A stretch of DNA of 64,000 bases from Hyalella azteca (lineage: Eukaryota > Arthropoda > Malacostraca > Amphipoda > Hyalellidae). The DNA lies in contig NW_025941719.1 of NCBI RefSeq assembly GCF_000764305.2, forward strand, positions 186,001 through 250,000, read 5' to 3'. The translations under genes and the position numbers were made by a program. The notes beneath the pieces were generated by a model. The model saw only the letters and a list, made by a program, of their open reading frames with translations, had not been told where the DNA came from and ran no database searches. Shown one piece after another: positions 14,150 through 26,395 of this stretch (positions are counted from its first letter, which is position 1; every line of letters begins with the position of its first letter).

Positions 14150-17100
14150 ACACTAAGCTGAATTGTCGTTTTAAAAGCTCACAAACTCTCGTTACCTGAG
14201 CCAAAGAAATGTATCTGTGAAAAAAATCGTCCGCGAAATGTTTGCGTGTTTTAGATTCTTTCTGATTCTGCAAGGAAATTTGGAACATTTTTCTTTGATT
14301 CGTTTTGTTTAGAGTTTACAGTCATCATAGCCTAGAAGATAAGACGAACGAACTAAAGCTTATTGCAAAACTTCAGGAAACAGTGTAATAGGATGCCACA
14401 CTTCAGATAATTTTCCAATTTGAGCTTTTCAACATTAAACTTTTTTTAATTCCGTATTTTGCGTAAAAAATGTGAATTATATTTAATCTCATCTCCGTAT
14501 TTAAATGTTGTTACTTTGAAACACATTCACTAAATTTCAATTATTGTTTGGATTTTAACTATTTGGCCAGCATGAGAGAACAGCAAAGGTGTTATCAAAC
14601 ATACATGCAAGACCTCATCTATATACACAACATTTTTCACATGATGTGTTAGTATATAACAATATGCATGTGCATTCATTTGGTACGTAGAATTTATTCT
14701 CACTTTGCTGATGTTCAATTTGCCTCTCATTTTTGCTGCATTAATGGCATTGTCGTCCAGCTTTTAATCGCACGAGCTCATTCACACTCGCATCCCGCAT
14801 TACCGGAATTGCTAAAACTCAAGTGACGCCGGGATTTGGTCTAGCTTTCTCGTCCGGGATTATTCCATATTTGGAGGAGTTTTACAGGACAGGTACAGTC
14901 ATCAAGGAAAGGAAAGACCGTAACTCGAGGGCGAACAGCATTTCCCATTTCCGACGAGCCATTAGAGACGCTAGGTGTGAGTAAGAGCTCATCTCTCTCT
15001 GCCACTTTAGTCCTCCTTTTAGTCGAATGCAGGCGCTCTCTTTGCTGTTCTTTTTTCTAACACCGTTTTCTTCGTTGGCAGGCTTTTAGACGGGAAATTA
15101 CGCGCGTTAAATCACTCAGACAAAAGACGATCTGACAGCTAGCAACAGCCACGGCCAGGCTGGACTCCGTAGGATTCTCGTTGCAGGAGCAAGCGGCCAA
15201 ATTGCTCCTTGACAACCCGCCTCGTTATCCTGCAATTAGCTCACGAACAGGTGGCTTCTTTTAAGCTTCGCTGACATGAATCGTAATTAAATGAAATAAA
15301 TCGTGTCAAGACCAATTCTTTGAATGACATTCGCTACGAACATTAATTCACTTCACGAGGAGTCTTTCCACACTCCTGCAATATGAAATAATTAATATCT
15401 GATGAGATAATTTTAAAAATGTTGAACTTTGCTCTAAGGTTTTAACATTTTTATAATCAGTTGAACTATTTACACAACAAATATTCAAACTTTTACGACC
15501 TTTATTCACTACGATGGTAGGATAGAATCAAAACTCGTTCCAATTTTTTTCCTGACGTCAAACATTTTGAGTGCGATTTGAAGATTACGTCAAAAAATTT
15601 GTATCTGTGATATATAAATAGAGTTACATATGCCTAGCAGTGCTTTCTGTGTATTATGTTTGAATAAACTTCATTTAACACTGAGGAATTATGGAATTAT
15701 TTACGCGCAGGCTTGATGTGGGAGAAAATAAATCCTGAATGACAACATTATTTAGAGCTCGCTAACTCGGTAGCAAAAAAACTACAGCAGCAAATCCGTG
15801 TCCTAAGCCAGCCAGCCGCAAGTGCAGCGGGAAAACATGTATTTTTTCTTTTGTAAAGCAGCTCCTGCAGCTCATCCACCTCACGCTTGTCCAGTCTTCT
15901 CAACAGGTCGACAGTAAAATCGTCAACGCATTTCCCACACTCTCGATAGGACTTTTCACCTTCTATTTCACAGTCGATTGCGTCGGGGAGCTATTCGGTG
16001 CTGGGAAGGTTCGAGGGCGCGTTTTCATTGTGCCTTCCCAGTGGCATCTGTCAGCCTGTATTGTATGTTTTATGCGTGCCAAATAGAATGGAATCGTCTG
16101 GAAGCAGCAATGCGACAATAAATGAAGAACTGACACGATACAGTATTACCAATCAATTTAGCTTATGTAGGGCAAACTAAAATACCGTACGTTTAGTTAA
16201 GTTTGTGTGGTCAGTCAGAGAGCAAGACCGCATGCTTACAGGATATTTTACTCATGTTTATCTGCACATTCGCTCTTTTCTTAAGCCCGCACTTTTTTAA
16301 ATTTCTATTTCACCTAATGTCCCCTAACTGAAGCAACATATATTTTGCAGAGGCTGAATCGAATTATTGTCAAAGTGCATTGCAGATCAAAATTTTCAAA
16401 ACTTATTTGGTCTCTTGGTCTCGCACTGAACTTCAACACGTTTCCTCTTAGCCCTACATTGCATTAATTTTGCTCAGTGTCAAAAATTGAATGGGCAAAA
16501 ATATTTCTTTTAGATAATAAAAACTGATAGACTAAAACAATTTTTCTTGAGCAAAAAATACAAATCGTTCAGACTCGCTGAATGAACGAATACGATAATT
16601 CGTCGAGTTTAAAGCAAATTCTCCCTAAATAATTACATACTCATGACTGACCATTCCAAAACTCGATTTTTTTGTGTTTCAAATAATATCGCTGAATAGG
16701 AATAGCTCGATTTGCTCTAGTCTATGTTTCAAACGATTTGCCGGTTTGTGATGTTGAAATAATTACTCGGCAGCGAATAAAACATCAGAATGTGACAGAA
16801 ATATTTAACAGCTCGGTGCATGTATGCGGCGCCTCTCGTCTAGCGTTGCTCGCTGCCTATTTCCCACAGAGAATGGCAGTCAAATTACCGAATTGATTCA
16901 CGGTTCCAATGAATAGCGTCCATAATTGGGCCGAAAACGGAATCATTGCCCTGACATAAAAATTCTGAAAATGCTCTACGAACACGTTTCAGGAGAGGCA
17001 GCGCGTAGGCATTTCGACGAGTGAAACTGAACTGGGATGTTTATTTTTCATCAGGATTACAGCACAAAATTACCCGTATTTGCCAGAACAATGCGAGAAA

Positions 17101-17500
17101 ACAAAATATTAGTACATAAATGAATTACTTCGCAGGTAATACTTTTGCTAGCATAATTTTTGTATGTGATTTTTATCGATTTTTTACTAAGAGATGTAGT
17201 TATGTTTTGTGTTACAAGTCTCATTATTACGACTTCGCAAACTCGCTTTTTCAATTATGTATTATGTCTTCGCAACTTGTTTTATTGTGTTTTTGCAAAC
17301 ACTCAACTTCATTTGTGAACGTATTTCCAAAATTAAACTTTAAAAGTACAAAAATCTTCAGGCTAAATATACTTACTAAAATCAGGGCATGAAACCGCAC
17401 CGAGAATGCATGTTCGATCTCGATCAGAGTTACTTATTTACCACCTTTTGTCTAGTATAATGTACATACCTCAAAAAATAATTGACTCCGTATCCAGGAT
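14150..17500. other. Intergenic sequence; possible exon-like window near 14.76-14.98 kb
   Basis: Mostly AT-rich with no recognised gene. The exception is a GC-richer plus-strand window of roughly 70 codons without a stop, from about 14755 to 14985, which ends beside a strong donor consensus (GTGAGTAAG at about 14978). It has no obvious acceptor or start codon, and the encoded peptide is unfamiliar. A pyrimidine-rich stretch ending in AG follows only about 34 bp later, too close for a normal intron. I do not annotate a gene here. Confidence 0.3.
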
Positions 17501-17528
17501 TCGGGCGACACGCCGCCCTGTAAGGCCT

Positions 17529-17576
17529 TATTTAAAGCGCAAAATTTCGCGAGTGTTCTCTCCTCGTGTCAGTTTT
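17529..17576 (+). promoter_or_regulatory. Possible core promoter of the Arg/Ser-rich gene
   Basis: TATTTAAA at 17529-17536 is followed by a pyrimidine-rich stretch and an arthropod-style initiator match, TCAGTT, at 17569-17574. The spacing between the two is somewhat longer than usual for a TATA-initiator pair, so one may be fortuitous. They lie about 120-160 bp upstream of the proposed start codon at 17687. Confidence 0.25.
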
Positions 17577-17686
17577 CAAGCGAAGTTATTTTTTGCCGGT
17601 GAAAGTCAAGCTTCAGTGAATAGTTCCACGCGATCAGTGATATTTCCAAGCTCAGATATATTTTGCCAGGAGGTACCAGACTCAGC

Positions 17687-20600
17687 ATGGATCGCGATAA
17701 CAACGAGTCCTACGGCCACGGCACGAGAGATCCGTACTTTCGGAAGAATTTCAGTAACCATCAATGGAGGCGAGAAGGAAACTACGACTTCAGGCGAGGA
17801 TCGAATGGACGATGGGGCTCTGACTTCGAGGGCAGAAACTCTTTTTACCGTCGCCATTATTGGGGAAGACGCCCGTGGCGCTTTGGTCAACACTTCCATA
17901 ACAAGTAAGACTTCAAGTTGATTTTTCAATCTTTCGTGAATTATGTCGTACTACTTTGATGATTGAGGTAGGTTTACTGCGTTTTTATTCTAAAATTATT
18001 CTAAAAAGTAGGCTGATACTCCAAGTAGGCTATGAATCTTGTAAAAATACAAATATTGATATTAAATTATCGTAGTAGGATTTGGTTTGTAGTATTCATG
18101 TTATATAAGGCTAGAAATGGTAGTCTTTTTTAAATTTCGCGATTTATTGCAGTTGATGTCAGTTTAGTAATATATATTTCGATTACATCACGAAATTTTG
18201 AGGTGTTCAAGCCACTGACTTGGTTGCTGTGTCTACCTATCTTTTATCAGCTAATTTCTAGCAAAACCCTCGTACATAATTTACGAATATTGTAGGGTTT
18301 GGGCCATAAAAAATTTCATTGATTGTTTTAAACCTAATATCAGTTTATCAAAGCTCGAGATTCATATAAATGTTACGCTTGTCCTATATTTGATAACAAA
18401 TCGGCCACTCAAAAAATACTATGAACCTGGATAATTTGAATGATTTTATTTGTTTAATTTTAAAATTTTTATATAAGTATTCCTGTTGTTTGAACTCTTA
18501 CTTCCAGAAGATATAATTTTTCATGTGTACCTGCGGACTTATAAAGAGTCATCTTTATATTACAGTTCTATTCAAACTATTGATACCTGCTATCATGTTG
18601 ACTGTATATGCTAGGAACGCCACCTTATCCATGATACGCTGTTTGGCCAACACATGGATCATTTAGCCTTTTGCGGTAAAAAATGTAACATCTTCCGTCA
18701 TAAATAGGTGTTAGCTTATCCTATTTCACAGTACAATTGCTTGCAAAAGATTTTACGAAATAACATTAATTGTAATTTCTAGACGCCGGGAACATGAACG
18801 CCGATGGTCGTGGCAATGCCCATGGAAAAGGCGTTACACAGGAAGGATGTACCCAGACGACCTTCGATGGACGATAGATGACCATAAGGCAGCAGAGTAC
18901 GACGATCATCAGTACCTTCCTGAGGTTGAGTCGCGAGGCCGCGGTGACGTGAAGCCGCGACATTATATAAGATACCATGACGAGCCACACGCTTCATCAA
19001 GCAAACACTCTCAACAATGGTTTGATGAAACATCCCGTAAAAAGCAGCCATCAAAAATGAAGGAGCGATGGAGCGAATGTGCACTAAAACCTAAGCCCAA
19101 CGAGAATGTCTACGAAAGTGACGGCAGTTGTCCGCAGTACCAGCGCTACTGGGATACAATTGTTAGTGAGAAAAAAGTGCGATCGGAAGTAAGAGTGGAA
19201 AGCCGGGTAGAATTTTTATCAGAAAACTCCAGGAACAAATCAGAAATTCATCGCCAATCGGGGAAACCCAAAACACACATCAAACAAGATGATGGAAAAC
19301 GCCAGAAATCATCTGAGGAATGTAGACCTTCTCACAGCCTGCGTAAGCGGTCGGTGGATCGCTCCCGAGAAACTTCTAACAGACGCAGGCACAGCCGCAG
19401 CAGCAGCAGTAGTAGTTTCACTTCCATTTCTACACCTAGTGACTCGTGCGCTTTTTCACCAGTTTCTTCTTGTTCCACTGATGAACTAATAACATGGAAT
19501 ATCACGCCGTCAACTAATAAAATGGAACCTCACGCATCATCGCAATTTTCATCCTCTTGGAACCAGCAGGTTTGGGGACAAGGAGCTGAGGATTTTCAAG
19601 AAGAGAAATTATCAAATATTCCCGTATTAGTGTCTAGCAGCCAAGACTCGAGCATCTTCAGTGCGAACGAATCAAACTTATTCAACTCGTCGATTAACAC
19701 GAGCGACCCGAACCATGCCTCGACGACCAACACCTCCCAAGACAGCGGAGTGGCGTCAGTGGAGCTGGACTCGTCCGTTGAGAGGGCGGATGCCCGGACA
19801 TTGGCTCTGGAACAGCTGTCGCGTCTCACGCGCTGGGTGCTCGGCAGCTGCATCAAACGGTACATGCCTTCAGTGCGTCCCCCGCTACTCACTGCCATGC
19901 AGGTAATTAAAACTCAAAGTTACTTTTTATAATCATTTAATCTGTTTCTATTAATTTAGCAGGGAAAATGCTACAAACGATAAAAAAATTCTTGACTTCA
20001 TAGATTGATTTTCGAGACACTCATTAGTAATGCGAAATTGTATATTTCAAAATTTCGATTTTTCATCGTGTACCAAACAAAATGTATAATTGCTTCTTTT
20101 AGAACTATTTCAATCATACTTATCTCCAACAGCTTGGAACGGCGCGCGACACTGACGTGAGTAAGTGGACGGAAAATGGAATTCAACACGTTCTGATGGT
20201 CGACAGCGATTGGCTCAAAATGACCTCTGCTATGCAAGCGTACAAAAAAGCACAAGCGGGCGGCGAGAAATACTCCGTCGACTGGATCTGCAGGAATTTC
20301 ACGCGCGAAGTTTGGCCACACACCGCAGTGGACGTGGCGTGCAGCCACCTCGCTGTTCACACCGCCCTCGAATCGTCCACCAAAACTGAATTATTCGCAC
20401 ACAATACTGCCTGCTCGCTGAAAGAAGGATCATGCCTCGTGGCAACAGTTATTAGTTCTGCACAAATTTTGCGTCTCCTTAGGAAAGAAGATTCTGGAAG
20501 AAAATATGACGGGCGGAATTTTAAGTTGAGACTTCACGGCCACTCATCTCGCAGGTCATTGCCAGATTTTGGAGTCCGTTTCACTCTGCAAATCGGAAAA

Positions 20601-20867
20601 GAACAGTTCGAAGGTTACGTGGTTCAGATATCCGTGATAGAGGATATTTTCTCGCGTCACAGTCTTCAACTGATAAATCATCGTTCTTTCTTGCAGTTGT
20701 TCGACCATTCATGCAATTTCAGCCCGTGTTTACAACAGCTGAGAACACTTCGCTTAGTGGGAAACAATACAGCAAGCAGGGAAAAACTATCGCCAGTTCT
20801 TCAAGACATTGCAGAGCTCTTCGACGTGCTCATCTTCAGGAAGCTGGCACTAGCAGCTCCGAAATAG
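17687..20867 (+). CDS. Uncharacterised Arg/Ser-rich protein, three exons, 690 aa
   Basis: Exons 17687-17904, 18783-19902 and 20133-20867 join in frame. Donors are AA|GTAAGA and CAG|GTAATT; acceptors are TTTCTAG| and CCAACAG|. The start is the ATG in CAGCATGG; the frame is open a little upstream but has no better ATG. Residues 1-72 are rich in Arg, Gly, Phe, Trp and Tyr, like an RNA-binding low-complexity tail. Exon 2 is hydrophilic, with an Arg/Ser tract around residues 265-290 (RRRHSRSSSSSS) and long Ser/Thr/Asn-rich stretches. Exon 3 (about residues 447-690) looks like a folded alpha/beta domain with alternating hydrophobics and several Cys and His. I recognise no family. A nuclear RNA-related role would fit the low-complexity composition, but that is inference. 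The gene ends at TAG with AATAAA 110 bp downstream. Confidence 0.75.
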
Positions 20868-20976
20868 AAATCCACAGGAGCCCCTAACTTGTGTTCCTTC
20901 ATTTCGCATCTAGAGGAAGCTTCATTTTTACCTGCTTTGATTTTAAAATATTCGAGTATCGTTTCTTTTTAGCTAT

Positions 20977-20982
20977 AATAAA
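20977..20982 (+). terminator. Polyadenylation signal AATAAA
   Basis: Canonical AATAAA 110 bp after the stop codon of the Arg/Ser-rich gene, in its 3' untranslated region. Confidence 0.6.
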
Positions 20983-23900
20983 GAATATGGATGAATAATA
21001 TTCGCGCTTGGTAATAAATTTGTGTGATAAGAGGTAACTCTCGGCAGGTCTGAGCGATTACAGATGTCTCATAAATTCGAGGTGTCCTGCTAAACATAAG
21101 TGACTAGGATATCTCGCTATTATAGCTATAACTGACAAAACATTTTTGGTTCTTTAATGGTTTACTAAGCTATAAGTTGGTCAGATAAGTCGGAGATCAT
21201 TCTTAAGAAAACTAATCATTATGGTATTTGCTTTAACTACTCATGTCTTTTAGAATAAATGCAAACTTGACCGATATTGCGTCTTATAAGCCTATTAGCT
21301 TAAGTCCCAATTAAATGTCATTACGAACAGAACTGTCTCTCCTAGTTTATGTAAGCTGACCGAATTTTTATTCTCATTTACCTTATTTACTATTCGATCA
21401 TTTACATTGACAAAATCTTACTTTTTTAGACGGAAGGATAAATGAGCGAATGACTCCGGAATCATCGAAGTTACGGTCTTAACTCTTACGGGAGAAAAAT
21501 CGTCAAATTTCTTTTTGGTGCATTGTGGTATAATCCCGGCCAGGCCGGCCTATACGTATAAAACGCCGTAAAACAAGAATTTGTATAACTATTTATATTT
21601 TATAAAAAGCTATTTCTTTAGTGAAAACAAATCATTAGGTAATAGGTATATCGATTCTTGCACTTCGTCGTAACTCGTAACAACATCATAATGATAATGC
21701 TCCCGTCAATGAATGTTCGACATCTTTTATCAAGAACAATTCAATTTCAGCGATTAACTGGTAATACTATGCTGATATTAGCGCAAATTTTAACCAGTAC
21801 TATAATCACATTACCTTCCCCAATTGTGCAAACATTTAATTTGTGAATTTTTTATGTAATGATCATTGATCAGTAGGATTCAGTATCAGTAGCAACTCTA
21901 GTAGCTACTAGCTAGCTATAAACAATAAAATGCCTTTTCAGATTTTATGAAATATCAGTAACGTAATTATTTTTAGGTCTTGCAGCAATGAATTTCAGCC
22001 TTTTCAGGTTATACTAAATTACTAACTAGTAACTACTGTCAATGCTTGAAAAGTTGAATGCACACTGACTGTCTGACACAAGTCACCAATTGGCAGCTAT
22101 TGCAATTTGCATTTGATCTAATGAATGTCTTTGCTTCAAGGTCTTGTCCTCTCTGCAAAAATTCTGTTTGTCACTAAAATTGCATAATTCAAATTTAGAA
22201 TAGGCCTATGGCTATTGGTCAGAAATCAGAACTGTGAAGTCTGTGATTTGTAGAGTTGGATTACCACATAAATGACATAATTAATACAAATCTGTTTTGA
22301 TCTTGCTAGTTGCTATCAAATTAATGTTTAATTTTGTTTATATACATTCTGAGACAGTAAGACTCAGAGACTAAAATTGAGCAAAAGTGTTTACCTACAT
22401 AATTGACCAGACCTAAAGGCATTAGCCATCTAGATTGGAAATTTCTTGTTTGTAAATAAAATCTTTTAGCTCCCAAGTGACAAATTTTCAATACCTACAT
22501 TCAGAATTTTGCTCCTCGATTGGCATTCATGTAGGCCTAGTTTTTTAACAATTAGAAAGGGGATCATTTATATAGTGGGAATCTCATTCTCACAGCCATG
22601 GTGGCAGGGAATTATTGTGAGTACTTATAAATGTTAACAGCATTATAATACATGCAGAAACGTAAATTTTTTTAGAGATATTTAAAATTTAGGCTCTATG
22701 ACTTGTAAGTTGTATACTATACAGTCAAATGAGTCGATAGGATTTCAAGTGGATTCATTCAAATTCAAATTCGGTCCACCACGCCCCACGGCCAGTGTAG
22801 CTGTCAGCTGACTTTCTTCAGAAGTGCAAAAGCTTTTGCCGGTGAAGGTGTTTTACGATCGGTCCGTAAAGAAGCGTTGATCGGTTCAAAATGACATAAG
22901 AACAGGTTCTTTTGAATAACCTATGGATTGCCACCATGCTCACAGCTCCAAAAATGGTGGGAAAGCTCTAATTGTAGCTTGAAAAGTAGATATATTTCAC
23001 ACCAGCCACATACGAATGAAACAAAAATGCCTATGTTTGCTGTCAGAGACTCAGAGTGTCAGTTTCACCTTCTTTTATGGCCTTTGATTAACTTTTTTTT
23101 TAAATACGAGCAATGAAAGATTTTTACTATCAATTTTTTCTGAATCAGCCATAAAACAATTGTTTTTATATGCAATTTTACATATAATAAATCATTTTTG
23201 GTGAAGGCTGCCTGGCTAAAAACTAAATTGCTTTGGAAGTTTGGCCATACTCATGGCATTGACAGTACACAGTAGTTACCAGCTGGGTATCCAAAAACAG
23301 AAGAGAAGTTTTCCTGATTTCATAATACATTTTGTTTATTTGTTCTTAGCAGCAATAAATGCCATGTTGCAAATAACTTATCAAGAAAGATTTTGACAAA
23401 CCACTGATAGCAACAAAAATGATTGTTTTTACTTGCAACTGTCAGTCTGTCAGAAAAATCTGCCTTATGTCCCAACTAGAAAGTAGGCAGAAACCACTTT
23501 TAAATGGGACAAAAATGTGCATGCTATTATACCCTTTCATCTGTTCCTATGGCCTTTGCCTAGTTCATTTGGTAAAGATTATGCAATCTTTAAAAAAATT
23601 CAGTGAGAAACTTTCTACCTGCAATTTAAAAAAAAAATTCAACATTTCAGATTGGCCTGATATTCATGATTTGATTTGTTCTCCATTTCTTACTTTACCT
23701 AAAAGGTGACTGATATGAAAATGTCAAAATTTAAAGTCCAAGTCATTTATTGATTTTTAAAGATGACATATTTTTGTCAAATTATATTTAATTTGATTGT
23801 TAATTAGATTGCAAGGGAGTGCAATCTAATGTTGACAGTTGATCCAAACAAGGCTGTGCATGTCATGCATGTATATACACAATTACACATAGGTATATTT

Positions 23901-24880
23901 TCTTGTATGGTCATTCAAGTCAAAAGCTATGCCAAGATTTTTATTTTTGCATGCACCAGGTATATTTTTGCAATCAAAAATATATTTCACAATCAAAAAT
24001 ATATTTCGGGTAGAGGGGGTATCTACCTTTCAAGCTACAATGATGTGCTCTTAAACTCCAAGTACATTTAAAAATGCAAATCTCTTGGATTTCTTTGATT
24101 ATGGAGAGACTTGGTAACAAATACTAGTTAAACATATTAAATGTTAGTTATTCATATGTATTGAATACAATGTCAGTCAAGTCTTCATAATTTGCAAATT
24201 TCATCTCCCTATAACATGGCAGTTAATGCCTAAATTTCTGGATGCAGTTCTAATGGGATCTTCATCTGTTCTATCAATTACAAATTGCTTTAAAGTTTAC
24301 TGTTTTTAGAGGAAGTGTGGGGAATATTTGTTATTTTCTTTGCAGTTAAATTCATAACATGGTCATACTGTAATTAGCATGCCATTTTTTCATCCTGGAA
24401 TATATTTTATTACATTGGTATAGGTTTGATATAGTACACTGTAACCTGATCCAAACATTCATATTTTCCCCTGCTAACTCTTTTTGATTCTAAATTATGT
24501 GAAATTTAGATTAGCAAATTTGAACAACTTTAATTATGTATCTCTTAACTCTTAAAACTTCAGTACATTATAAGTTCAGATCAAAGTGGAGTTATGATCA
24601 AGACTTTTTGAATTGGAGTGATGTTTAAGCTGGACAGAAATCATAATACTCTTTTGTATTCCAGTTTTGGAGACTAGAAAAGATATTCCTACCTGCAAAA
24701 ATCTCTGATGAGTGATGACTAGTACTCAAATTGTGGTTTTAATTTCTCTTTCTGAATACTGGATTGTAGAGGAGCTGAAAATTATTTTAATCAGAAATAT
24801 CATGTGCTGAAACATCTGCCTGCATCTAGTAATGAATTTTCAATTCATAGTCTATTCATAAATTGGAATAAAAGTTTTCT
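20983..24880. other. AT-rich spacer, possible 5' region of the mL52 gene
   Basis: No coding signal. A somewhat GC-richer patch near 22770-22870 could be the promoter or first non-coding exon of the mL52 gene, because the first coding exon of that gene begins just after an acceptor. A 19-bp tandem duplication (CAATCAAAAATATATTTC repeated) lies at 23971-24008. Confidence 0.35.
23971..24008. repeat. Two-copy 19-bp tandem duplication
   Basis: CAATCAAAAATATATTTC followed by one variable base is repeated back to back. It is a simple slippage-type duplication in AT-rich DNA. Confidence 0.75.
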
Positions 24881-24894
24881 TTTTTTCAGTGAAA

Positions 24895-26151
24895 ATGAGA
24901 GCTGGAGCCGTGCTGCTACAGCAGCAGTCCTATTCCACATCTGCTTCAAATCCTGAGAAAGAAAAGCCCCGCTTCAGAGCTTTCAATAGGTTTGGACTAA
25001 ACATTACTGACAACAGCCTGACAACACCAAAAACAAATTCATGCTCGTATTTTATTTTGAGACTTGGAATGAAAGCTATTGAAAAGCTGCATGAAAACAA
25101 GTTCTCTCAAATTTTCAACAAAAACACAATTTTAAATGTGTTGAATAGGGCAGTAGTAGATGTATTTTTTAATCCCAGTAAGCATAAAATATTTACTGTA
25201 TCTGAACTTTGATCAGCCATTGATTGCCGTCTGAAATTCAAAGAAATAGGTATCAATTCAAGATCAATTAATATGTGTGAATTGAAAATTGCTCTCATTT
25301 GTTGTTTGATTTTACAGCTTCAGGACCAACCATGGTGCCCGAAATGCATTGATAGCTGAACGGGACTACTGTTTTTTGGACAGCGACCGCGACGTTCCTA
25401 TTGGTGCCAGAGAACGTTTCCGCTTGAAGCGTCAGCATGAACTAGCGGTAATTTTATTCAAATCTCATAATAAAATGTGTGAAGCAAGACATGCTTGGGG
25501 CAAATTCTTTTATTGGGGTGAATGATGAGGGTTTTGAGCCAATTAATTAATCTGTACTGGCTTCATGTTGACGAGCTGGTTGATCTAAGGGTACGCACAC
25601 AGTGAAAGCAAGTTGCCAGCGTGCTGGTTACCTGCTCAGGCTGGCGCCTGAAACCATAGAATACAGAAGCCTGTTCGTACAGGTTTTCACTGTGAACACT
25701 TACATTATTATCCTATGTTCATTCTTGTGGCAGGTTGGAGCAGGTTGCCCGCGCGGGCAAACCTGATTTCACTGTGTGCATACCCTATTGCATTCTCAGA
25801 ACACACTACGCATAATCGTTGTCTCCTGCCCTTCCCAAAAATTCAAATTTTGTATAATTTTATGCTTGTATTTCATGTCACTCAGTTTTTCTGCCATTGA
25901 GTGATGAAGAGAAGTTTTACAATACAGACATATGTGAACGATTGTTTATTTTGCAGGCAGATGTTTTGCGTCTGTTAAAAGAAATTCAATTTGCCAAAGA
26001 ATATGGTGGCGTCGCAGGTGAAGAGCGGCGGGAGGATCAACGCCGGCAGCACGTTATTCAGAACAAACTCAAAAGCAAAGAACACATGAAGATCGATCCT
26101 CTGAGCGAGGAAATTGAAGAAAAAAATTCCTATACAAAAAGCCAGACCTAG
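24895..26151 (+). CDS. mRpL52: Mitochondrial large-subunit ribosomal protein mL52
   Basis: Three coding exons, 24895-24989, 25318-25447 and 25957-26151, join in phase to give 139 residues, close to the usual size of mL52. The N-terminus (Arg, Ser, Gln-rich, no acidic residue for about 20 positions) suits a mitochondrial transit peptide. The family signature follows: RDYCFLDSDRDVPIGARE matches the conserved PDYSFLDGRPTP-like segment, then a basic helix (RLKRQHELAADVLRLL) and a Lys-rich C-terminal stretch with the NKLKSKEH motif. The protein acts in the mitoribosome large subunit. Donors are AG|GTTTGG (weak) and GCG|GTAATT; acceptors end TTTACAG and TTTGCAG. The start is ATG at 24895, six bases after a strong acceptor (TTTTTTTCAG, 24889), so an upstream untranslated exon is likely. 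Assignment rests on remembered family features, not an alignment. Confidence 0.78.
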
Positions 26152-26188
26152 TAGAACACTTTCAAAAATATTCTGTTATTATATGTAG

Positions 26189-26194
26189 ATTAAA
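26189..26194 (+). terminator. Possible polyadenylation signal of mL52 gene
   Basis: An ATTAAA variant lies about 38 bp after the mL52 stop codon, in the 244-bp gap separating the two convergent genes. Confidence 0.35.
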
Positions 26195-26395
26195 ATTTCA
26201 TGATATCTTTTTTTTAACCTTCTCTGGCAACTGATGAAGTTATTGTAGAAACGTTATAAGGCTAATGAACGTTTCCCACATAGATAGTTGATAAATTTAA
26301 CAGGAAAAACGAATTAAGAAGTCTCATCATTTGTATATGTAATGTATATTCTAAAATACGATAAAATGTTACCTAATGAATAGAAACCAAATTTA

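Noticed and set aside
14978..15018. Possible ultra-short intron between GTGAGTAAG and CACTTTAG
   Set aside because: About 34-40 bp is below the workable intron size in most animals, and the frame does not continue with recognisable coding sequence.
17406..17921. 171-codon plus-strand frame overlapping exon 1 of the Arg/Ser-rich gene in another frame
   Set aside because: The donor AA|GTAAGA and the downstream acceptor keep phase only with the other frame; this one extends through the probable promoter.
24990..25212. Continuation of the mL52 first exon as an open frame to 25212
   Set aside because: The family signature resumes only after the acceptor at 25317; splicing at 24989 restores phase, while read-through adds unrelated residues and a stop.
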